Positions 23,969-33,300 of a DNA stretch of 64,000 nucleotides are shown in pieces. The position numbers and the translations under genes are program-made. Position 1 is the first letter of the stretch. The number at the start of each line of letters is the position of its first letter. This stretch comes from Secundilactobacillus silagei JCM 19001. Lineage in GTDB: Bacteria; Bacillota; Bacilli; Lactobacillales; Lactobacillaceae. The notes beneath the pieces were generated by a model. That model did no database searches, was not told the DNA's origin, and saw only the letters and a program-made list of their open reading frames with translations. The DNA lies in NCBI RefSeq assembly GCF_002217945.1, contig NZ_BCMG01000007.1, forward strand, positions 1 to 64,000, given 5' to 3'.

Positions 23969-25549
23969 ATGCTCACACTTACGATTCTTTCAACCAGCGA
24001 TACGCACGGCTTTATTTTTCCAACCAATTATGTCAAACCCAGAGCGCACATGCCCTTTGGACTCATTCGAGCTGCAACCGTACTGGCGCAGGAACAAAAG
24101 TCAGCACCGGGTCCGGTAATCACCATTGATGATGGTGATTTTTTGGCTGGTTCACCACTAGCCTACTATGTCGCTCAGGTACAATCGCATTCAGACCCGC
24201 AACCACTGGCCAGAATTTATAATCAAATTCACTATGACGCTGAAATTCTAGGCAACCACGAATTCGACTATGGCACTGACTACTTGGAACGGGCACTGAA
24301 TGCCAGTGATCGACCGGTTGTGAATGCCAACGTTTTGGATGGCGCTGGCCGGCCGCTATTTGGTCAGCAGTATCGGATCATCGAAAAAGCTGGCGTCAAG
24401 ATTGCCATTGTTGGGCTCACGACCAGTGCCGTGCTGCAATGGAAAAACCACGATAACGTGAGCGACGAGGTTCATTTTCGCACTGCGGTTTCAATTGCTA
24501 AGGAATTAGTCCCTTGGTTAAAGAAGATCGCAGACGTTGTCATCGTTTGTTATCACGGTGGTTTTGAACGCAATTTAAAGACGGGCAAGATCATCGAATC
24601 ATTGAGCAACGGCGAAAATGAAGCCTATCAATTACTCTCTGAAGTCAAGGGGATCGATGCCCTCATTACTGGCCATCAGCACCGTAAAATCGCCACCACC
24701 GTCTTTGACGTCCCGGTGACCATGCCCGGCTATCGTGGTGAAGCGGTTGGTAAAATCGTACTCAACTTAGAGCCCTCAGACGAAGGCGGGTACGTGGTTG
24801 CTGATCACTCTGCTCACCTGATTGAAACTAAAAACGCTGAGTTCGATAAAAAGATCGCCATTCATAGTCATCAACTGGATAAAAAGGTGGATCACTGGCT
24901 GGCCGAACCCCTGGCCCATATCGATGGTGACCTCACCTTCAAAAGCGCTCAGAAAGCCAGAATGAAAGAAACAACGTATATCGAATTTATTCAACACGTT
25001 CAGATGACCACCATGGGCGCCGACATTTCCGCCACTTCACTCTTTAATAATGAGGGTCACGGTTTTGAAAACCCGATCACCATGCGCAACATCATGACTA
25101 ACTACGTCTATCCGGACGGCCTCGCCCTAGAATTAATCACTGGCGAGGAACTCAAAGCGGCACTGGAAAAAGCCGCAACTTATTTTACACTTAATCTTGA
25201 CCATCAAATCGTCGTTAATCCGGCCTTCTATTCACCGAAACTTCGCCATTATAATTATGATATGTATGAAGGTATCAATTACCGGATCAACGTCGCTAAA
25301 CCAGTTGGCCACCGCATTGATAAACTGCTCTATCAGGGACAGCCTGTTACCGATGACCAGACTTTCAAGATTGCATTGAACCGCTACCGCGCGGGTGGTG
25401 GCGGCCACTACAACATGTTCCACGCCGATAAAATTATTGCCGAAAATAAAACCCCAATGAGTCAGCTGATCGCGGATTATCTCAGAGCTCATGCCGTTAT
25501 TAAAGCAACCGTCGATAACAACTTTGAAGTTGTGAATGAACCTGAATAG
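23969..25549 (+). CDS. Bifunctional UDP-sugar hydrolase / 5'-nucleotidase family metallophosphoesterase
   Basis: The 526-residue two-domain enzyme has an N-terminal metallophosphoesterase domain. Metal ligands are visible in STSDTHGFI, DDGDFLAG, GNHEFDYG, YHGGFE and GHQHRK. It also has a C-terminal 5'-nucleotidase domain with RAGGGGHYNMF near residue 485. It hydrolyses nucleoside phosphates or cyclic nucleotides. There is no signal peptide or cell-wall anchor, so unlike secreted relatives it appears cytoplasmic. The ATG at 23969 follows TTGGAGGAAACGAC; an upstream in-frame codon at 23906 has no site. It is followed by a terminator, so monocistronic. Confidence 0.85.
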   Translation: MLTLTILSTSDTHGFIFPTNYVKPRAHMPFGLIRAATVLAQEQKSAPGPVITIDDGDFLAGSPLAYYVAQVQSHSDPQPLARIYNQIHYDAEILGNHEFDYGTDYLERALNASDRPVVNANVLDGAGRPLFGQQYRIIEKAGVKIAIVGLTTSAVLQWKNHDNVSDEVHFRTAVSIAKELVPWLKKIADVVIVCYHGGFERNLKTGKIIESLSNGENEAYQLLSEVKGIDALITGHQHRKIATTVFDVPVTMPGYRGEAVGKIVLNLEPSDEGGYVVADHSAHLIETKNAEFDKKIAIHSHQLDKKVDHWLAEPLAHIDGDLTFKSAQKARMKETTYIEFIQHVQMTTMGADISATSLFNNEGHGFENPITMRNIMTNYVYPDGLALELITGEELKAALEKAATYFTLNLDHQIVVNPAFYSPKLRHYNYDMYEGINYRINVAKPVGHRIDKLLYQGQPVTDDQTFKIALNRYRAGGGGHYNMFHADKIIAENKTPMSQLIADYLRAHAVIKATVDNNFEVVNEPE

Positions 25550-25576
25550 TCGCTATTTTTAAAATTATCTTTTTTA

Positions 25577-25614
25577 TAAAACCGGTCACAGCATTTGCTG
25601 TTGACCGGCTTTTT
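25577..25614 (+). terminator. Intrinsic terminator after 5'-nucleotidase gene
   Basis: AAAACCGGTCA and TTGACCGGCTTTTT pair around a CAGCA..TGCTG extension of the stem, followed by T-run. Confidence 0.85.
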
Positions 25615-25782
25615 AGTCTGCTTCAAAGTGCGTCATTTCTTGAAGCTTGACATTAAAACTAAACTAGATTATGTTTCAATTCATTAATATCCCTTATACT
25701 ATAATTTCTTTAATTTAAAAATGATAATTCCTTTACAAATTCTACTAATTAAAAAGGGAACTGTGCTTTAAGCCTCCGAAAA

Positions 25783-25822
25783 AGCTGACTGGCAAAATCT
25801 TTTGATTTTTTGCCAGTCAGCT
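25783..25822 (+). terminator. Orphan terminator-like hairpin
   Basis: AGCTGACTGGCAAAA and TTTTTGCCAGTCAGCT form a perfect 15-bp stem around about 8 nt. The following GTTTAATA is a poor T-tract. No gene ends here. Confidence 0.45.
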
Positions 25823-25859
25823 GTTTAATATCTCGAATTGTTAAATTAAAAACAAAAGA

Positions 25860-25886
25860 AGAGTATTGAGCGTACCCAATACTCTA
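25860..25886. terminator. Orphan hairpin
   Basis: AGAGTATTG and CAATACTCT form a 9-bp stem around GAGCGTACC region. No clear associated gene on either strand. Confidence 0.4.
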
Positions 25887-26068
25887 AAAAATTAACAATA
25901 TCCACACTTAACTCTAAATCAACAACGTTTTCTAAAACCGCTAGTGACTAATTTTTAAACGAACTATATGATACACGTTTAAAATTTTCCTATCAACTTA
26001 ACGATTTAATTATTTTGCGTCTGTTGTCAATCAAGCATCCCCAATTAATTAGCACCTACATTTAAAAT

Positions 26069-26105
26069 TAAATAACACATGGACAGATTTGCCCATGTGT
26101 TATTT
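26069..26105 (-). terminator. Terminator after BASS transporter gene
   Basis: AAATAACACATGG and CCCATGTGTTATTT form a 13-bp stem. On the minus strand it lies 25 nt beyond the stop codon and ends in T-rich sequence. Confidence 0.8.
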
Positions 26106-26130
26106 ACCAACTAAGATTCAGCTAAAAATA

Positions 26131-27123
26131 CTATTGCTCTTCTGCTGCTGCAATTGATTTTGTTGATTTATCAGCAGCCTTTTTATCAGCAGTCTTTGCG
26201 GCTTTTCCACGCCAATATGATGACAGGATTGACCCAGAAATATTGTGCCAGATACTAAAAATAGTCGATGGAATAGCGGCTGCCGGAGAAAAGTATTTCA
26301 TCGCCAACGTTGCGCCTAAACTTGAATCTTGCATTCCTACTTCAAACGTAATTGCTTTTCGTTGTGGATCTTTCAAGCGAATCAATTTAGAAAATAGGAA
26401 GCCCAATCCATAGCCAGATAAGTTATGCAACATCACTACAGGAATAACCATAGCAGTTGCAGCCGTAAACAATCCTGCGTGATTGGCTGACACAACTGCA
26501 CCAATAATCAGTAAGATAGCGGTTTGAGATACCAATGGCAATACTCGCGTAATGACGTCAATTTTTTTACCAAAAATTGAATGAATCACAACTCCTAAAA
26601 TGATTGGGACTAAAACGATCTGGATAGTACTCAAAAACAGTGATTGAGTCGGAATAGTAACGTACCGTCCCGCATAAAGTAATAATAATCCGGGTAATGC
26701 AATGGGAGCTAACAATGTTGATAACGTTTCAATTGAAACATCCAGTGCGACATCTCCACCAGCAAGATAAGCCATCACGCTTGAAGACGTACCACTTGGG
26801 CAAGAGCCAACCAGAATAACTCCCGCAGCAGTTGCACCATTCAAATGAAAAATCAAGCACAAAACCCACGCTACTAAAGGCATGATCACGTAATGCGCAA
26901 CCGTTCCTAAAATCACTGGTATCGGTTTTTTAACAATGTGAGCAAAATCCTCACCTTTTAATGTGAGACCCATTCCAAATAAGATAATTCCTAATAAATA
27001 TGATGTATTAGGAATCACCCAAGTACTGATTTGCGGTAATAAATAATTCACTACCGCCCAAATAACCACCAACAACGTAAACCAGTGGCCTACCCACTTG
27101 CCGAAAGTTTCAATTTTATTCAT
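26131..27123 (-). CDS. BASS-family (bile acid:sodium symporter-like) transporter
   Basis: The 330-residue protein has about ten hydrophobic helices and the BASS signature GSCPSGTSSSVMAYLAGGDVALDVS (split across helix 4) and GMQDSSLGATLAMKYF. Bacterial members such as PanS and YocS-like proteins move organic anions including ketopantoate and bile acids. The ATG at 27123 is 8 nt after GAGGA, and a TTG at 27129 is less likely. It is downstream of the Fe-S protein gene and ilvD on the same strand (gap about 70 nt). This suggests co-expression and possibly transport of a keto acid linked to branched-chain or pantothenate metabolism. The substrate is inference. Confidence 0.75.
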   Translation of the reverse strand: MNKIETFGKWVGHWFTLLVVIWAVVNYLLPQISTWVIPNTSYLLGIILFGMGLTLKGEDFAHIVKKPIPVILGTVAHYVIMPLVAWVLCLIFHLNGATAAGVILVGSCPSGTSSSVMAYLAGGDVALDVSIETLSTLLAPIALPGLLLLYAGRYVTIPTQSLFLSTIQIVLVPIILGVVIHSIFGKKIDVITRVLPLVSQTAILLIIGAVVSANHAGLFTAATAMVIPVVMLHNLSGYGLGFLFSKLIRLKDPQRKAITFEVGMQDSSLGATLAMKYFSPAAAIPSTIFSIWHNISGSILSSYWRGKAAKTADKKAADKSTKSIAAAEEQ

Positions 27124-27196
27124 AAGCAAATTCCTCGCTTTTTATGTATTACGAAGCAGATTTCCCGCTTCGCCTATTAACTAAAACTATAAATAA

Positions 27197-27535
27197 TTAT
27201 TGATGATAACCTAAAGCAACGCGCGCAAAACGACTCATTCTAGCAGGTGACCAAGCGGGTTCCCATACTAAATCAATGGCAACGTCGTTTACTTCGGGTA
27301 AACGTTTAAGTGACGTTTCAATCATCTGCGTTAACACTTGGGTGATTGGACAGCCCATGGTGGTTAAAGTCATCGTGACCGTTGCAACACCATCCGTTAG
27401 ACTAAGTCCGTATACTAACCCTAGATTGATCAAATCAATTCGCAGTTCTGGATCAATCACTGTTTCCAGTTCTTTAATCATGCGGTCTTGCAGATCGGAA
27501 ACGGGATCAGTTTTAGCCAGCGTTTTTTCAGTCAT
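27197..27535 (-). CDS. MIP18/SufT-like metal-sulphur cluster assembly factor (DUF59)
   Basis: The 112-residue single-domain protein has the MIP18 signature DPELRIDLINLGLVYGL, TMTLTTMGCPIT (conserved Cys) and IDLVWEPAWSPARMS. Such proteins assist iron-sulphur cluster delivery. The gene follows ilvD by 22 nt; dihydroxy-acid dehydratase is an Fe-S enzyme, so this factor probably matures it. The ATG at 27535 follows AAGGGCGG. Confidence 0.85.
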   Translation of the reverse strand: MTEKTLAKTDPVSDLQDRMIKELETVIDPELRIDLINLGLVYGLSLTDGVATVTMTLTTMGCPITQVLTQMIETSLKRLPEVNDVAIDLVWEPAWSPARMSRFARVALGYHQ

Positions 27536-27557
27536 GAATAACACCGCCCTTCTATTT

Positions 27558-29348
27558 TTAATTCTTTGATTTTACTTCATCATCCGTCGATTGAACCGTC
27601 TGAGTTGGTGTTTCTTTACCAAATAATTCATCAGCCCCGAGCATAACACCTCCTGTATTAGCAGAGGTCACTAAGGCTTGGTAACGGGCCAAATACCCGA
27701 AGCGCACTTTTGGTTTAAATGGTTTCAAAGATTTTCGTCGCTCTGCAAATTCAGCTTGAGAAACAGCTGCATCTAATGTCCGATTTATCAAATCAATGGT
27801 AATCTGATCGCCATTTTGAATTAAAGCAATTTCACCACCTGAGGCGGCCTCAGGAGAAATGTGACCAGCACAGATACCGTGTGTTGCACCGGAGAACCGG
27901 CCATCTGTAATCAAAGCAACAGTCTTTCCTAATCCACGACCAATAATATCTGAGGTCGGATTCAGCATTTCCGGCATACCTGGCCCGCCTTTAGGTCCTT
28001 CATAACGAATCACAACAACATCACCGGCTTTAACCTTCCCGCTATCGATACCTTCGACTGCATCGTCATGAGAATCAAAACAAACCGCTTTACCAACAAA
28101 TTTATGAATGTCAGGATCAACACCAGCCACCTTAATGACGGCACCATCCTTAGCGATATTACCGTAAAGTACTGATAGACCGCCCTCTTCTGAATAAGGA
28201 TTATCTAACGGCCGGATGATTTCTGGATTTAGTGTATGGGCTCCCTTAACGTTCTCACGAATCGTTTTACCCGTTACTGTCATCCGATCTGGATGGAAAA
28301 CACCCTTTTCAATTAATTCGTTCATAATAGCCGGAATACCCCCAGCTGCATGTACATCTTCCATATTCCACGAAGATGATGGCGCAATTTTAGCTAAATG
28401 CGGTGTCCGTTTGGCTATAACGTTAATGTCTTTTTCACTATAATCAATGCCAGCCTCATGGGCAATTGCAAGGCCATGCAACACAGTGTTAGTGGAACCT
28501 CCCATTGCCATATCAAGGGCAAACGCATCATCCAAAGCATCCTTAGTAATAATATCGCGTGGTCTCAGATTAGCTTTAACATTTGCCATAACTCGACGTG
28601 CTGCTTGCCGAACTAAATCTCGACGTTGATCTGAAATAGCTAATGCTGTTCCGTTATATGGTAGAGCAACCCCAAGAGCTTCCATTAGTGAATTCATGGA
28701 GTTAGCTGTATACATACCTGCACAAGAACCACACGTTGGACAGGCGTTACGTTCAAGTTCCATAAAGTCTTCTTTGGTCATCTTGCCATCTTTAAACGCC
28801 CCAACCGCTTCAAAAACTGAAGACAGATTTGCTGCTTTACCATTTGGATCAACTCCGGCTTTCATTGGACCACCAGAAACAAAGGTGCATGGTACGTTGG
28901 TTCGTAGTGATGCCATCAACATCCCTGGTGTAATCTTGTCACAATTAGGCATATAGAGCACACCATCAAACCAATGAGCATTAATGACAGTCTCCGCTGA
29001 ATCCGCAATAATCTCCCGGCTTGGCAAAGAATATCGCATCCCAATATGACCCATAGCAATACCATCGTCAACGCCAATTGTATTAAATTCAAACGGAATC
29101 CCGCCGGCTTTACGAATCTCCTTTTTAGCAATATCTGCTAGTTCTCTTAAGTGCACATGTCCTGGAATAATTTCTATGTATGAATTACAAATTGCAATAA
29201 ATGGCTTTTTCATATCTTCTGGGTTTTTAACTCTCCCAGTTGCATATAATAAACTGCGACCCGGCGCACGATCAATTCCAACCTTAATTTCATCGCTTCG
29301 CTTCTGCATATCATCGCCACTAACGCTAAAATTTAGCGTATCACTCAT
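27558..29348 (-). CDS. ilvD: Dihydroxy-acid dehydratase
   Basis: The 596-residue enzyme dehydrates 2,3-dihydroxy-isovalerate or -methylvalerate to the 2-keto acids of valine and isoleucine synthesis; 2-ketoisovalerate also feeds pantothenate and leucine. Cluster and substrate motifs are [26 protein letters not shown] and GGSTNTVLH, plus a [19 protein letters not shown] block. N- and C-terminal tails are slightly longer than average. The ATG has GGAGG upstream. No ilvBNC genes are adjacent, so the pathway is either elsewhere or incomplete, with this gene serving keto-acid or vitamin synthesis. Confidence 0.95.
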   Translation of the reverse strand: MSDTLNFSVSGDDMQKRSDEIKVGIDRAPGRSLLYATGRVKNPEDMKKPFIAICNSYIEIIPGHVHLRELADIAKKEIRKAGGIPFEFNTIGVDDGIAMGHIGMRYSLPSREIIADSAETVINAHWFDGVLYMPNCDKITPGMLMASLRTNVPCTFVSGGPMKAGVDPNGKAANLSSVFEAVGAFKDGKMTKEDFMELERNACPTCGSCAGMYTANSMNSLMEALGVALPYNGTALAISDQRRDLVRQAARRVMANVKANLRPRDIITKDALDDAFALDMAMGGSTNTVLHGLAIAHEAGIDYSEKDINVIAKRTPHLAKIAPSSSWNMEDVHAAGGIPAIMNELIEKGVFHPDRMTVTGKTIRENVKGAHTLNPEIIRPLDNPYSEEGGLSVLYGNIAKDGAVIKVAGVDPDIHKFVGKAVCFDSHDDAVEGIDSGKVKAGDVVVIRYEGPKGGPGMPEMLNPTSDIIGRGLGKTVALITDGRFSGATHGICAGHISPEAASGGEIALIQNGDQITIDLINRTLDAAVSQAEFAERRKSLKPFKPKVRFGYLARYQALVTSANTGGVMLGADELFGKETPTQTVQSTDDEVKSKN

Positions 29349-30330
29349 ATATCCTACCTCCGTTAACTGAATTACCCGTTTGCAAATAAAAAGTTGCGAA
29401 TCAAATTATTAAAATTTTATCATTCTGCATTACTTATTTAAGAGCCTCACCTTCAAAAAAAGTCGTGTCATCTAAAATATCCTTGTTGTTTCAGACTTCT
29501 TTGCAGCTAATATCACTTTCTTTCAAACATTCATTTCACGATCACTTAAATTACCAGTTTGTAATGGTTATTACATTAACATACGAATTTTAAAAGTCAA
29601 TAGATAGCCTCATCAGTTTTTAATAAATAAAATTTTAATAATTAAATTTACTACTTAATAAAAAACGATAATTTCTTTTATAAATGCTGTTAATAAAGCA
29701 ATAATCTAAAATGAATATTAAATAAAGACACAATTCAACCAGTAAAAATTACACATTTTTTAATTTTTTACTGTATTCTCATTTTATTTTAATATTTCAT
29801 TCTTAAATATTTCACTTTACTCATTTCATAAGCAATTGATCAAAAACATGCTGGATCGAGCTACTAAACCGTAATCACAGTTTATTTTAAATGGAAATAA
29901 TATTAGTTTTTTTAGTGTGCTTTAAGTCACGCTATCTGATGAAAAATACTACATAGCATTTAATTTTTTAAAACATATCATTTCATTAAAATTAAATTAA
30001 GTTACATTCTACCTGTCCATTATATATTTCTAATTTTTCCAAAAATTAATTTTAAATTAGCTGTTAAAGTGACTATTTATAAAGTTATTTTTAAATAAAA
30101 ATTAGTTGATATTCTAAAATTAAATACTAAATATTTTTTAAAACGCTAATTTACCAGTGTATTTTCTCGTTAATCGTTGATGTGTAAACAACTAGAGCCA
30201 TTTTAAAGAATGCGATTATTTTCATAAAATACATATTTATTTAAAAATGAATTGTATTCTATTTTAAATTAGAATACCATGAGATTTAAATCATTAAACT
30301 GATTTCACTTTAAACAAAGCAGGTGATGGC
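29349..30330. other. About 980-bp AT-rich gene-free region
   Basis: The region separates divergent ilvD and gltB and is far more AT-rich than its neighbours. No ORF with a credible ribosome binding site longer than about 15 codons is visible, and no T-box or terminator. It contains the palindrome at 30254-30277 and AATTTTTCCAAAAATT at 30032-30047, the latter faintly CodY-box-like. A decayed gene, a curved regulatory region or a protein-binding domain are all possible. Confidence 0.5.
30254..30277 (+). promoter_or_regulatory. Perfect palindromic operator upstream of gltB
   Basis: GTATTCTA and TAGAATAC are perfectly inverted around 8 nt (TTTTAAAT), 54 nt before the gltB start. A diverged half (ATATTCTAAAAT) lies about 150 nt further upstream. 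The arrangement suits a dimeric regulator, possibly of LysR type as with GltC, but no such gene is adjacent. Confidence 0.5.
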
Positions 30331-33300
30331 ATGCTTGATTCCAAGCATAAAAATGGATTAATGTATGACCCTCGATATGAACATGCCGCTTGTGGAATGG
30401 GCTTTATCACCCAAGTTGATGGCCGGCCAAGCCACCAATTGGTTGAAAAGGCGCTTACCATGCTGCAGCGGATGAACCATCGTGGCGGAACGGGTGCTGA
30501 ACCTGATACCGGTGACGGCGCTGGAATTTTAATGGCAATGCCCGACGCTTTTTTCCGTCACCTAATGGCTAAGGTTGACCTGACCTTACCCGCTGCTGGT
30601 GACTATGCAGTGGCGCAGCTATTCTTACCGCATGACGAACAAAAACGCGACGCTATGCTAAAAGCCGTAACTGATCAGATCAGCCACGCCGGATTCCCAA
30701 TTCTGTGGACCCGTTACGTCCCGTTCGTTTATGAAAGCTGCGGTCCTGCTGCCCAAAAATCAATGCCGGGCTTCGCGCAAGTGATCCTCCAGCGACCAGC
30801 AGACGTTGCCAGCGGACGTGATTTTGAAGACCATCTGTACGCCCTGCGTCGCCATCTTGAAAAGAATTTTGAACGGCCAGAACTATCGATCTGTTCGCTT
30901 TCCAGCCAGACTCTGGTTTATAAAGGTATGTTACATGCCTACCAAGTCGGCTTATTTTATCCTGACCTGCACGCTTCTGATATGGCCAGTGCGATTTGTC
31001 TTATCCATTCCCGTTTTTCAACGAATACTTTTCCCAGTTGGGATCGGGCACAGCCCTTCCGCTTTTTGGCCCATAACGGCGAGATCAACACGTTAAAGGG
31101 CGCTGAAAACTGGATGACCAGTCACGGCATTGAAATCTACGATGACGATGATTCCGATTCCGCCAAGTTAGAGAACTGTATGGAATACCTGTATCGCCAC
31201 GGCCGCTCCATTCCCCAGTCGCTGATGATGATGATCCCTGAAGCTTGGGGAGCCGGTACCCAAATGTCACCGGAAGAACGCGCTTTTGATGAATATAACG
31301 CGACCTTTATGGCCCCTTGGGACGGACCAGCTGCCCTGTGCTTTACTGATGGCATTCAAGTCGGTGCCTTCCTAGACCGTAACGGCTTACGGCCATCGCG
31401 CTACACCCTCACCAAGGACAACGAATTGATCGTAGCTTCCGAATCTGGGGTGGTGGACGTTGCGCCAACTGCCATTAAAGAAAAGGGCATCCTCTCACCA
31501 GCAGAAATGTTGGTGGCGGATACCAGCACGGGTAAAATCTATAAATCAGAAACGCTCAAGCATCGCTATGCAACGGCTCATCCGTACGCCCAGTGGCTGG
31601 CAGCTAACCGGTTGCCTTTGAAGACTCTTCCAGAGGTTAAGGCCGCACCAACCGCGTTTGATGAAACCTTAAAACAGTTATGGCAACGCAATGGCTACAC
31701 CCATGAAGTGATTGAAACCGACTTGATCCCCATGGCTAAAAATGGTCATGAGCCAGTCGTTGCCATGGGCTTTGATTCACCGTTAGCCGTTCTTAGCCAC
31801 CACAGTGAATCGCTGTTTACCTACTTCAAACAGGCCTTTGCGCAGGTCACTAACCCACCGATCGATCCGTTACGCGAAAAAATTGTCATCAGTACCACCC
31901 TTTTCTTAGGACGGGACAGTGACGTGACGCAAGACATCGCGGCTAACTGCCAAAAATTACGATTAGACGGTCCTATTTTAACCGATCAAGATTACACCAA
32001 AATTATTAATTTAGACCTGCCGACCCTGCAAGTCACAACGCTTCAGCTCGATTACCCGCTCACCAATCATCCTAATCGATTGGCCCATGCGTTGGATAAT
32101 TTATTCAAGCAAGCTGAAAACGCCATTGATCAGGGCACGACGATCATTATTTTATCCGATGAGCATGCCCGGGAAGGCCGGTTGACCATTCCCGTTTTGT
32201 TAGCAGTGGCTGGGTTACACAACTATTTGGTCAGCCAAGGAAAAGATACCGCCGCTTCCATCGTGGTCAACACCGCCGAAGCGTGCGAGATTCATCATTT
32301 TGCCTGCCTGCTGGGTTATGGTGCCGCCGCCATTCATCCGTACGGCGCGTTTGCGACCTTACGCCAACGCGGCTTAGCGCAATGTCTGGATAACTACTGT
32401 GAAGCCGCCGTCAATGGCATCATCAAAATCATGAGCCGGATGGGGATTTCAACCATTGCCGGCTACCAAGGTGCGCAGTTATTTGAAGCCGTTGGGTTAG
32501 CCAATTCCGTTGTGGATCAGTACTTCACGGGAACGCCTTCGCGGATCGGCGGCTTGGATCTAGATCAGATCGAAGCGGAATACTACCGCAACTATCAACT
32601 GACTTATAGCCGGCACGCCGTAGATGACCTCCCCTCTGGTGGCAGCTTTCAATTCAAATCAGACGGTGAACATCATCTATACGCGCCCACAACGATCTAT
32701 CAATTTCAAAAAGCGGTCCGCTCTGGCAACTATCAGCAATATCAGCAATACGCTGCCAAAATGAATCAGGACTCGCTGGAAAATCCGGTGACGCTCCGGT
32801 CCATGTGGCAAATTGATACCACTAAGCAGCCTGCCGTTCCCATTAACGAAGTCGAACCGGTCAGCTCAATTGTGAAGCGGTTCAAATCAGGGGCAATGAG
32901 CTTTGGTGCCCTTTCACAAGAGGCTCACGAAACCATCGCGATCGCCATGAACAGCATCGGTGCCCGGAGTAACTCCGGTGAAGGCGGCGAGGATCGCCGG
33001 CGTTTCAAAGTCGGTAAAGACGGTTTAAACCGCAATAGCCGCATCAAACAGGTTTCTACCGCCCGGTTCGGTGTGAATACGGAATACCTAATGAGTGCCG
33101 ATGAACTGCAAATTAAAATGGCACAGGGGGCTAAACCCGGTGAAGGCGGTCAACTACCCGCCAGCAAAGCCTATCCCTGGGTCGCTAGTATCCGTGGTTC
33201 CATTGCCGGCGTGCAGTTGATCTCACCGCCGCCCCATCACGATATTTATTCCATTGAAGATCTGGCTCAGCTGATCTACGACCTCAAACAGGTCAATCCC

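Larger units (their letters stand above)
25550..26130. other. Intergenic region with several hairpins between convergent genes
   Basis: The 581-nt AT-rich gap contains four hairpins, at 25577-25614, 25783-25822, 25860-25886 and 26069-26105. The first and last are the terminators of the flanking convergent genes. The middle two have no neighbouring gene to end, so they may bracket a lost gene or an unrecognised small RNA. Confidence 0.45.

Noticed and set aside
29430-29471. Short minus-strand ORF (MTRLFLKVRLLNK) with AAGGA upstream of ilvD, resembling a Leu/Val leader peptide
   Set aside because: No terminator or alternative hairpins lie between it and ilvD, so there is no attenuator to control.
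30032-30047. AATTTTTCCAAAAATT as a CodY box
   Set aside because: Only a loose match in a very AT-rich region where such palindromes arise by chance.
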